Source: Chloroflexota bacterium
Lineage (GTDB): Bacteria; Chloroflexota; Anaerolineae; 4572-78; J111
Assembly: GCA_003694775.1 (NCBI GenBank)
Contig: RFJV01000769.1
Location: 1-7,168, forward strand
Reading direction: 5' to 3'
DNA: 7,168 nucleotides
Part shown: positions 1 to 5,981 of the stretch, piece after piece
Numbering within the stretch: position 1 is the first letter of the stretch
Layout: each line of letters opens with the position of its first letter
Notes under the pieces: model-generated
What the model saw: the letters and a program-made list of their open reading frames with translations, nothing else
The model's database searches: none
Told to the model about the DNA's origin: nothing
Translations under genes and position numbers: made by a program

Positions 1-67
1 CCGGCATCCCTATGCCGGGCGAGTCAGTCATCGCCTCGGCGGGCATTGGGATGCCCCGCCTACGGGG
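1..67. repeat. REPIN-like pair of inverted palindromes
   Basis: Two hairpins lie close together. The first has stem CCGGCAT (1-7), loop CCCT and stem ATGCCGG (12-18), a perfect 7-bp stem. The second has stem GGCGGGCAT (38-46), loop TGGG and ATGCCCCGCC (51-60), which pairs with one bulged C. The reverse complement of the second core (42-55) is GGCATCCCAATGCC, and the first core (3-16) is GGCATCCCTATGCC, so the two are one element in opposite orientation with 13 of 14 bases shared. That is the arrangement of a REP doublet (REPIN). A third alternative stem, CCCCG/CGGGG, spans 54-67. The element begins at the window edge and may extend upstream. It could also act as a transcription terminator for an upstream gene, but no U-tract follows either hairpin. 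Confidence 0.6.
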
Positions 68-195
68 TAAACGGCTATTTTCAGGGGAGGCAATCCATTT
101 GTGTTGTATTCGCGGACGGCCAGAAACGTAAAATCCATCCCCGGTTCTGCCGGGACAGGCAAAAATTTGAAACACACCCACACCCTGGCGCTTCA

Positions 196-224
196 TTGAC
201 AAGCAGGGATGATTATGTTATAGT
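196..224 (+). promoter_or_regulatory. Sigma70-type promoter of the AAA+ operon
   Basis: A perfect -35 box TTGACA (196-201), a 17-base spacer and the -10 box TATAGT (219-224) lie in the only AT-rich stretch of the upstream region. Transcription would begin near 231. That leaves an untranslated leader of about 70 bases before the AAA+ gene, which is the first of three closely spaced genes on this strand. The match to the housekeeping consensus is strong for a bacterium of this base composition. The word GTTAT recurs at 217, 231 and 244, covering the -10 box and the predicted start point. Confidence 0.75.
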
Positions 225-228
225 TAAA

Positions 229-250
229 TTGTTATGTAATGTTGTTATGT
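229..250. repeat. 9-bp direct repeat at the predicted transcription start
   Basis: TTGTTATGT occurs at 229-237 and again at 242-250, a period of 13 bases, over the predicted start point and early leader. With GTTAT at 217 this makes three phased copies of the core. It could be a binding site for a regulator that blocks initiation, or simple AT-rich repetition. Confidence 0.35.
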
Positions 251-299
251 CGCCTTCTGCCGGGAAAGTGTCACCCGTTGGCCGTTGAACCCGCCGCTT

Positions 300-1922
300 A
301 TGACCATGTCTGCTTTACAGCGCGTTGAAGAACTGAATATCCTGACCCGGGCCAAGTACCCCATTATTTACATTATCTCCTGGGAGGAGCGCCGCATTGA
401 GGACATGCTTCGCCAGGTGGCCCTGGACCGGCGCAAAAAGCTCTACGGCTGGACACTGACTCACGGCATCGCTCCGCTCGACCTGCTGAACGCGGACCCG
501 GTAGACCCGGCTACCCGCGACCCGCTGGCCGCGCTCGATTTTGTGGCCCGCTCCCAGGAGGCGGCTATCTTTGTGCTCAAGGATTTCCATCCCTACCTGG
601 ACGAGTCCAGAGGCGGCCCGGACCAGCCGGTCATCATCCGGCGGCTGAGAGATATTACCAACCAGCTCAAGGAGAGCCGCAAAACCCTGATTATCCTGTC
701 GCCTGTCCTGCAAATCCCTCCGGACATCGAGAAGGACATTACCGTGCTGGATTACTCCTTGCCAACGCTGGAAGAGCTGGAGCTGTCGCTGGAACGGGTG
801 GTGCGGTCGGCCAGGGAAATTGCCGGGGTAAAGCTCAAGATGACCGCCGAAGAGCGGGAGCGGGTGCTCAACGCCGCCCGCGGCCTCACCTGCATCGAGG
901 CGGAGAATGTCTTCGCCAAGAGCCTGGTGATGCGCCGCAAGCTGGACCTGGATGTCATCATCGCCGAAAAGGAGCAGATTATCCGCCGCTCCCAGATTCT
1001 GGAATATTACGAGTCGGTGGAGGGGTTTGCCCATATCGGCGGGCTGGGGCTGGTAAAGCAGTGGCTTCGCAAGCGCGGCATCGCCTTTTCCGAAAAGGCC
1101 CGGCGTTTTGGCCTGCCGGAACCCAAAGGCCTGCTTCTGCTGGGCGTTCAGGGCGCGGGCAAAAGTTTGCTGGCCAAGGCGGTAGCCAGCCAGTGGCAGT
1201 TGCCTTTACTGCGCCTGGACCTGGGCCGGGTTTTCAGCGAACTGGTCGGTTCGTCGGAGCAGAATATCCGCACCGCCCTGCGCCTGGCCGAAAGCGTGGC
1301 CCCCTGTGTTCTCTGGCTGGACGAAATCGAGAAGGGGCTGGCCGGTGCATCCGGCTCCGGCAGTTCCGATGCCGGTACGTCGGCGCGGGTGTTCGGCAGT
1401 TTGCTCACCTGGATGCAGGAAAAAACCTCGCCGGTGTTCGTCATCGGCACGGCGAACGATATTTCCGCCCTGCCGCCCGAAATCCTGCGCAAGGGCCGCT
1501 TCGATGAGATTTTCTTTGTCGACCTGCCCCAGCCGCAGGAGCGCCGCGAAATTTTTGCCATTCATCTGGCTCGCCGCGGCCGCGACCCCCTGGAGTACGA
1601 CCTGAACCAGCTGGCCCTGGCCTCCGAGGGGTTCAGCGGGGCAGAAATCGAACAGGTGGTTATCGACGCTCTGTACGATGCCTTTGAAGATAACCGCGAA
1701 GTTACCAACGAGGACTTACTGCGCAATATCCGGCAGACCATCCCGCTCTCGCAAACTATGGGGCAGAAAATTTCGGCTCTGCGGCAGTGGGCCAAAACTC
1801 ACGCCCGCCCGGCTTCCGAGCCGCCCCAGCCGCAGCCGCTCCGGCCATTCCAGGAGGCCGGCAACGGCGGACCGTGGTTTCGGGTGGCCGATAGAGATTT
1901 GCAGGTGATAGACCCGGCCTGA
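300..1922 (+). CDS. Ycf46-like AAA+ ATPase
   Basis: A 540-residue cytosolic AAA+ ATPase of the Ycf46 type known from cyanobacteria and plastids, close to that family's usual size of about 500. The N-terminal part (about 1-240) has the family-type opening, with [11 protein letters not shown] near residue 18, and no nucleotide site. The AAA module follows: Walker A GVQGAGKS (282-289), pore-loop segment ELVGSSE (314-320), Walker B VLWLDE (337-342), sensor 1 VIGTAND (381-387), arginine-finger segment RKGRFD (397-402) and sensor 2 GFSGAE (444-449). The tail after about 495 is Pro-rich and probably disordered. The catalytic residues are intact, so ATP hydrolysis is expected; the substrate is unknown. 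Starts at TTG 285, ATG 300 and ATG 306 are possible, none with a good ribosome site. I prefer ATG 300 or 306 because the family-like sequence begins just after. It is the first gene of an operon with two membrane proteins. Confidence 0.93.
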   Translation: MTMSALQRVEELNILTRAKYPIIYIISWEERRIEDMLRQVALDRRKKLYGWTLTHGIAPLDLLNADPVDPATRDPLAALDFVARSQEAAIFVLKDFHPYLDESRGGPDQPVIIRRLRDITNQLKESRKTLIILSPVLQIPPDIEKDITVLDYSLPTLEELELSLERVVRSAREIAGVKLKMTAEERERVLNAARGLTCIEAENVFAKSLVMRRKLDLDVIIAEKEQIIRRSQILEYYESVEGFAHIGGLGLVKQWLRKRGIAFSEKARRFGLPEPKGLLLLGVQGAGKSLLAKAVASQWQLPLLRLDLGRVFSELVGSSEQNIRTALRLAESVAPCVLWLDEIEKGLAGASGSGSSDAGTSARVFGSLLTWMQEKTSPVFVIGTANDISALPPEILRKGRFDEIFFVDLPQPQERREIFAIHLARRGRDPLEYDLNQLALASEGFSGAEIEQVVIDALYDAFEDNREVTNEDLLRNIRQTIPLSQTMGQKISALRQWAKTHARPASEPPQPQPLRPFQEAGNGGPWFRVADRDLQVIDPA

Positions 1923-1941
1923 CCACCACTGCAGTCGCTCC

Positions 1942-1946
1942 GAGGA
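1942..1946 (+). promoter_or_regulatory. Ribosome binding site of the polytopic membrane protein
   Basis: GAGGA lies five bases before ATG 1952 and supports that start. The same GAGGA with the same spacing precedes the next gene, as expected for members of one operon. Confidence 0.7.
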
Positions 1947-1951
1947 TACCG

Positions 1952-3070
1952 ATGCTGGCAAAAACGTTCAGAGGCCCACACAACCTGTACCGGCGATACC
2001 AGGCTTTTCTGGAAAGCACAACAGCTTCCATTGGTCTGGCCTGGCTGGTGGTCGCCGCACTCCGGGCGTTGCCGGTCTACCCGCCAAACTGGACCCTGGT
2101 CATTGGCGGCGCGATTGCTCTGGTGGGTATCCGCTGGCCTCTGCTGGCTTTTCTGGCCGCGGTGGGAGTGCTGGCGTACCCGGTTTATACCGTCAATCTT
2201 TACCTGGCCGTGCTGTTCCTGGCCGCGGGCCTGCTGGGGGCACGCTGGTTTGCCCATTTTCTGGGCGCCACCGTGCTGACCCTGTCTACGCCTCTGCTGG
2301 CCCAATACCACCTGCACTGGCTGGTCCCCATTCTGGGGGGGCTGTGGTGGGGCACCGCGGGTGCGGCCATTGGCGGATTGGCCGCGGTTTGGGGTAAACT
2401 GCTGGGCGGTATGGCTGGTCTCAATCCAGACTGGCTGATTCTCAGCGGGCAGGTCCCTTCGGCCCAGGCCATGGTGGTGCGGTTTCAAGGAGCCAATTCG
2501 CTCGACACCCTCCTGCTGTTGATTGAGCCGTTTGCCAGCACCCCCGACGTGGTGCTGTACAACCTTCTGCAGGTAGTTGGCTGGATAGTGGCCGGCGGCG
2601 TGGTGGGCAGTCTGGCCCAGCGGCGCTGGGTCCGCTACCGCACGCCGTGGTCTATTCTGGTGGTGACCGCCGGCGGCGGGGTCATTATGCTGGCAACCCA
2701 TCTGGGCCTGCCGTACTGGCTCTACAATGCCCTGACCCCGGAAGCCGTAGCCGCCCTGCAGAACCGGACCGCGCCGCTGTTCTCTCTACTGGTAGTCATC
2801 GTGGTGGGGACAACCGTCTTCACTGTGCGCGAGTCGCTCGACCTGCCGGTGGCCCCGCGCCAGAGCATCTGGCGGCGGCGACGGGTGCGGACGCCCGCAG
2901 TTCGCCCGGTACGCCCGCCCCGCCGAAAAAAAACGGTGCGAGTGGGAACAGCCAGAAATCCGGACCCTGTACCGGTCCAGGCCCGGCCTGTTTCATCCCT
3001 GATTTCTGACCTGCCGGAATGGGAGCCGCCTCAGGATGAATCCGGCCTGATTATGCTTGAAATAGACTGA
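1952..3070 (+). CDS. Uncharacterised polytopic membrane protein with basic C-terminal tail
   Basis: I do not recognise a family. The 372-residue product is very hydrophobic, with about eight or nine candidate membrane segments near 27-44, 47-60, 62-80, 83-97, 101-117, 121-146, 200-222, 231-250 and 272-291. A soluble loop lies at about 150-198. The stretch 121-146 is rich in Gly, Ala and Trp, as in packed transport or scaffold helices, but no transporter signature is visible. After the last helix comes an 80-residue soluble tail. It opens with an Arg/Lys/Pro-rich stretch (308-330), expected to be cytoplasmic by the positive-inside rule, and ends in an acidic segment (353-372: DLPEWEPPQDESGLIMLEID). 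It starts 29 bases after the AAA+ gene and ends 22 bases before the Ig-domain gene, so co-transcription is likely. A membrane partner or platform for those proteins is inference only. Confidence 0.88.
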   Translation: MLAKTFRGPHNLYRRYQAFLESTTASIGLAWLVVAALRALPVYPPNWTLVIGGAIALVGIRWPLLAFLAAVGVLAYPVYTVNLYLAVLFLAAGLLGARWFAHFLGATVLTLSTPLLAQYHLHWLVPILGGLWWGTAGAAIGGLAAVWGKLLGGMAGLNPDWLILSGQVPSAQAMVVRFQGANSLDTLLLLIEPFASTPDVVLYNLLQVVGWIVAGGVVGSLAQRRWVRYRTPWSILVVTAGGGVIMLATHLGLPYWLYNALTPEAVAALQNRTAPLFSLLVVIVVGTTVFTVRESLDLPVAPRQSIWRRRRVRTPAVRPVRPPRRKKTVRVGTARNPDPVPVQARPVSSLISDLPEWEPPQDESGLIMLEID

Positions 3071-3082
3071 ATGATTTTCGTC

Positions 3083-3087
3083 GAGGA
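3083..3087 (+). promoter_or_regulatory. Ribosome binding site that fixes a GTG start
   Basis: GAGGA ends five bases before GTG 3093. A GTG at 3091 is out of frame and an ATG at 3071 is in another frame, so this site selects GTG 3093 for the Ig-domain protein. Confidence 0.65.
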
Positions 3088-3092
3088 CGAGT

Positions 3093-4847
3093 GTGAGACT
3101 TCATCAGGTTAACCCCGAAAAAGAACAGCTCCGCCGGCGGGTGTCCAGCCGGGGGTTGAACTTTGGCCCCATTGCCACGGCCATTACGGTGGGGGTGGTG
3201 GCTCTGTTGCTGGGGGTCACCTTTATTGGGGACTGGCTTCGCGTCCCCCAGGTGGCCGCGGAGGCCTCGCCCAGCCTCATTTCCCCTAATGGCGACCGCT
3301 CCCAGGACAGCACCAGCTTCAGCTACACCCTCAATGAGGACGCCCACGTAACGGTAGAGGTCTATAATGAAGCCGGCCGTCTCGTCCGCACCATCCTTGC
3401 CGACGAGTTCCAGACCCGCGGCCAGCATGTCGTCCTCTGGAACGGCCTGACCGACCAGGGCCAGGTGGCCCCGGACGGCGTGTACCGCATGCAGGTGACG
3501 GCTCGCGGCACCGTGCGTTCCAGCCGGCAGGCGGCTACCGTCACTATCGATACCGTCCCGCCGGCCCTGCGGCTGGTCAACCTGGACGAGGTCAACCGCG
3601 TGAACCAGGCCAACATCACCATCGAGGGCCTGACCGACCCCGACGCGGTGGTGCGCCTCCAGGGAGATTTGTCGCTCATCCCGGTCAGCAGTGACGGCAC
3701 GTTCCGCATCAAGCGCCAGCTTGCCGAAGGCTCCAACATTATCCAGGTGCTGGCAACCGACCCCGCCGGTAACGTCACCACTATTTCCCGCGAAGTCATT
3801 CTGGTGACCAAACCGCCGGAGGTGGTCATTACCGACCCGCCCAACGATTTGTGGACCAACGAGGGCGTGATGACCGTATCCGGGACCGCGCCGCCGGAAA
3901 CCACGGTCAAGATAAACGGCCAGAAGGTGGCCGTCGGGCCAGACGGACAGTTTGCCCATGAGGTGGTCTTGCAGGATGGCGATAACACCATCCGCCTGGA
4001 AGCCATCGACGATGTGGGCAATGTGGCCACCCAGGAGCTAATCCTGCACCGGAAGAGTGTCCCGCCCACGCTGGAGCTGAATGTCAGCGACGGGCAGGTC
4101 TTTCAGCAGTCGGAAGTCCAGCTAACCGGCAAAACCGAGGCCGGGGCCACGGTGCTGGTCAACGGGCAGGCGGTCACCGTCAGCCCGCTGGGCGAATTCC
4201 AGACCACGGTGACCCTGGCCCAGGGGGATAACATCCTTGAGGTTACGGCCCTGGACCAGGCCGGCAACGTGACCAACCGCCAGTACCGGTTGACGTACGA
4301 CATCCTGCCGCCCGAATCGGAACTGGCCCGCCTTATGCGCAATCTGCCGTCCCTGTCGGGGTACATCGGGCCTATCCTGCTTTCTCTGCCGGTTCTGCTG
4401 ATTCTGGCCTATTTTATGACCCGCCCGGTCACCCTGGTGGTCTCTGCCGAAAGCGGCAGTTTCCAGCCCGGACTGCCGGACGAGGGGCGGTTCCTGCGCC
4501 TGTTTATTGACCTGTCCAGGCCGGCGCGTACAACGGTAACGGTTAAAGACAAACGGGGCAATGTGGTTGCTACCCTGCTTCACCGCCGGCACCGCACCGC
4601 GGGTCAGCATCCCGTTTTCTGGGACGGGTACGACGATTTTGGCCGCGTGGCGCCGCCCGGAGAGTACACGGTGGAAGCCACAGCCAGCACCACCGGCGGC
4701 ACGGTCACCGGAACCCTGCATATCACCGTGGCCGAAGACCCGGCTGTCCACCGCCAGTACCTGCGCCGCACGCCCCAGCAGGACGACTACACCTACCTCC
4801 GCTCCGACCGGCGCAGAACGGAACGGCGCCGCGTCCGGCGTCGCTAA
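3093..4847 (+). CDS. Membrane-anchored protein with FlgD-type and Glucodextranase_B-like Ig domains
   Basis: A 584-residue envelope protein with a modular layout. A basic cytoplasmic N-terminus (1-22) leads into a membrane anchor (about 26-48). A FlgD-type Ig-like domain follows (about 58-152, with GQHVVLWNGLTDQG at 110-123 and APDGVY at 126-131). Then come three tandem Ig-like repeats of about 84 residues (155-239, 240-323, 324-406). Each has a DG/GE-F strand and a closing AGN or VGN turn (225-227, 308-310, 389-391), resembling the Glucodextranase_B and related bacterial Ig families. A second membrane segment lies at 424-443. A second FlgD-type domain follows (446-546, with GQHPVFWDGYDDFG at 504-517 and APPGEY at 520-525), then an Arg-rich tail (570-584). 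With two helices and N-in topology, the second FlgD-type domain would be cytoplasmic, which is unusual. No enzyme motif is seen; a structural or docking role is inferred. It is the last gene of the AAA+ operon. Confidence 0.92.
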   Translation: MRLHQVNPEKEQLRRRVSSRGLNFGPIATAITVGVVALLLGVTFIGDWLRVPQVAAEASPSLISPNGDRSQDSTSFSYTLNEDAHVTVEVYNEAGRLVRTILADEFQTRGQHVVLWNGLTDQGQVAPDGVYRMQVTARGTVRSSRQAATVTIDTVPPALRLVNLDEVNRVNQANITIEGLTDPDAVVRLQGDLSLIPVSSDGTFRIKRQLAEGSNIIQVLATDPAGNVTTISREVILVTKPPEVVITDPPNDLWTNEGVMTVSGTAPPETTVKINGQKVAVGPDGQFAHEVVLQDGDNTIRLEAIDDVGNVATQELILHRKSVPPTLELNVSDGQVFQQSEVQLTGKTEAGATVLVNGQAVTVSPLGEFQTTVTLAQGDNILEVTALDQAGNVTNRQYRLTYDILPPESELARLMRNLPSLSGYIGPILLSLPVLLILAYFMTRPVTLVVSAESGSFQPGLPDEGRFLRLFIDLSRPARTTVTVKDKRGNVVATLLHRRHRTAGQHPVFWDGYDDFGRVAPPGEYTVEATASTTGGTVTGTLHITVAEDPAVHRQYLRRTPQQDDYTYLRSDRRRTERRRVRRR

Positions 4848-4852
4848 CGCAG

Positions 4853-4952
4853 AATATACGAATATACGAATTTACGAATATACGAATGAATGTACGGGCG
4901 TATGTGGACCTGCACTTACCGCATATTCGTCCATTCGTCCATTCGTAAATTC
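4853..4952. repeat. Phased ATTCGT octamer arrays forming an inverted repeat
   Basis: On the left are AATATACG, AATATACG, AATTTACG and AATATACG in perfect 8-base phase (4853-4884), followed by AATGAATGTACG. On the right are ATTCGTCC, ATTCGTCC, ATTCGTAA and ATTC (4925-4952). The shared core ACGAAT/ATTCGT is inverted between the arms. GAATTTACGAAT (4868-4879) is the exact reverse complement of ATTCGTAAATTC (4941-4952), and after two mismatches seven more bases pair. The array fills the gap between the Ig-domain gene and the next promoter, starting six bases after the stop codon. An RNA hairpin here could help end transcription of the operon, but there is no U-tract, so this is not called a terminator. 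Confidence 0.8.
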
Positions 4953-4971
4953 TTCCCCCCATTGCCCGCGG

Positions 4972-5000
4972 TTGCCCGCCGCCGAATTCCGGTGTACAAT
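4972..5000 (+). promoter_or_regulatory. Candidate promoter of the EamA-FAH unit
   Basis: TTGCCC (4972-4977), a 17-base spacer and TACAAT (4995-5000) fit a sigma70-type promoter, with transcription starting near 5007 and a leader of about 30 bases before ATG 5038. It lies just after the octamer array. The -35 box matches the consensus at only three or four positions, so this is weaker than the promoter at 196-224. Confidence 0.5.
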
Positions 5001-5037
5001 CCCGGTCTATCGTCCACCGTTTGGGCGGCATACCGTG

Positions 5038-5979
5038 ATGACAACCCGGCCAACCACCCTGAAAACCCGCCTCGATGCTTTTGCCCATGCTCGCTGGATT
5101 GGCTATCTGGCGGTTTTAACCGCGGCCGCGTTTTGGGGCACATCGGGCATATTTGTCAAGCTCATTACCCAGTCCAGCGGCATCTCCGCCATTGCCCTGG
5201 CCTTCTGGCGCGACCTGACCACCTTTGCCGTTCTGCTGTTGGGAGGGGTAATCTTCAACCCCGCCAAACTTCCCGTCCGGCAGGCCGACCTGCCGTGGCT
5301 GGCCGGGATGGGGGCCAGTCTGGGGGCGTTTCACGTGTTCTGGAATCTGGGGGTCATGCTGAACGGAGCGGCCGTAACCACCGTTCAGCAGGCGGCGATG
5401 CCGGCCATTGTCACCGTGACCGCCTGGTTTCTGTGGCGCGAGCCGCTGACGTGGCGGAAAATCGGTGCCATTATCCTGACCTTTGCCGGTACGGTGCTGG
5501 TATCCGGCGTGGGCGAACTGGAGCAGGTCCCCCTGACCACCGCCGGTCTGCTGGTCGGCTTTGGCGTGCCCCTGTTTTATGCCTTCTGGAGCCTGTTCGG
5601 CAAAAAGGCCCGCGGCGATTACGACTCGATGGTAATTCTGACCTATGCTTTTGGCTTTGCCGCCCTGATGCTTTTGCCCCTGCAGTTTTTTACCCCCCAA
5701 CCGTTTCCCGTGCCCCCTGTGGCTTACGTGTGGTTCTTTTCGCTGATAGCTTTTTCAACCATTATTGCCTTTTTTGCCTACACCTTTGGTCTGGGGCGAC
5801 TTCCCGCCAGCGTTGCCAGCATCCTGGCGATGTCGGAAATTGCCTTTGTGGGGGTGTACGCCTACCTTCTGCTGGACGAACAGCTCGCCCCGACCCAGAT
5901 TTTGGGCACGGTGCTGGTAGTGGTGGGGGTGCTTCTGCTCTTCAGACGGCGAAGCAACGCACCGCATAAAGGAGAGTGA
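5038..5979 (+). CDS. EamA/DMT superfamily transporter
   Basis: A 313-residue inner-membrane transporter of the drug/metabolite transporter superfamily, with the usual ten-helix, two-repeat EamA layout and length. The first EamA repeat covers about 20-157. It includes AFWGTSGIFVK (31-41) in helix 1, AFWRDL (55-60) and the repeat-ending segment WREPLTWRKIGAIIL (133-147). The second covers about 168-302, opening with FYAFWSLFGKKARGDYDSM (180-198) and ending with LLDEQLAPTQILGTVLVVVG (278-297); the paired 'REPLT' and 'DEQLAP' motifs close each half as expected. The basic tail RRR (303-305) fits a cytoplasmic C-terminus. Members move amino acids, nucleosides or other metabolites, mostly outward; the substrate cannot be predicted. 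The reading frame is open far upstream (from 4561), but homology begins only after ATG 5038; GTG 5035 is an alternative. The ribosome site is weak. It is paired with the FAH gene two bases downstream. Confidence 0.95.
   Translation: MTTRPTTLKTRLDAFAHARWIGYLAVLTAAAFWGTSGIFVKLITQSSGISAIALAFWRDLTTFAVLLLGGVIFNPAKLPVRQADLPWLAGMGASLGAFHVFWNLGVMLNGAAVTTVQQAAMPAIVTVTAWFLWREPLTWRKIGAIILTFAGTVLVSGVGELEQVPLTTAGLLVGFGVPLFYAFWSLFGKKARGDYDSMVILTYAFGFAALMLLPLQFFTPQPFPVPPVAYVWFFSLIAFSTIIAFFAYTFGLGRLPASVASILAMSEIAFVGVYAYLLLDEQLAPTQILGTVLVVVGVLLLFRRRSNAPHKGE
5968..5976 (+). promoter_or_regulatory. Ribosome binding site inside the end of the transporter gene
   Basis: AAAGGAGAG overlaps the last codons of the EamA gene, with GGAG (5971-5974) seven bases before ATG 5982. 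This favours ATG 5982 over the in-frame GTG 5976, which would lie within the site itself. It also points to coupled translation of the two genes. Confidence 0.85.
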
Positions 5980-5981
5980 CG

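Larger units (their letters stand above)
145..268. repeat. Direct repeat pair flanking the promoter
   Basis: TTCTGCCGGGACAG at 145-158 and TTCTGCCGGGAAAG at 255-268 match at 13 of 14 bases, 110 bp apart, one on each side of the predicted promoter. They could be a pair of operator half-sites. A 10-base part of the same word also occurs at about 6705 inside the FAH coding region, so chance in a GC-rich sequence is a real alternative. Confidence 0.3.

Noticed and set aside
46..288. 80-residue open frame on the plus strand
   Set aside because: It starts inside the palindrome, runs through the promoter and has no family-like sequence or ribosome site.
1799..2701. 300-residue open frame on the minus strand
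   Set aside because: It is antisense to the AAA+ tail and the membrane protein, is rich in Gln, Pro and His, and lacks recognisable domains.
3051..3959. 302-residue open frame on the minus strand
   Set aside because: It lies opposite the clearly real Ig-domain gene; its His/Gly/Arg-rich composition is typical of antisense frames in GC-rich DNA.
4853..4952. CRISPR array
   Set aside because: Units are 8 bases, contiguous and without unique spacers, and no cas gene is present.
4868..4952. Intrinsic terminator after the Ig-domain gene
   Set aside because: The inverted repeat is AT-rich with a loop of about 60 bases and has no following U-tract.
4561..5037. Upstream extension of the EamA reading frame
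   Set aside because: It would overlap the Ig-domain gene and translate the octamer array; transporter homology begins after 5038.
4890..5969. 359-residue plus-strand frame overlapping the EamA gene
   Set aside because: Its sequence is Arg/Gly/Pro-rich with no helices, while the other frame encodes a canonical ten-helix EamA transporter.
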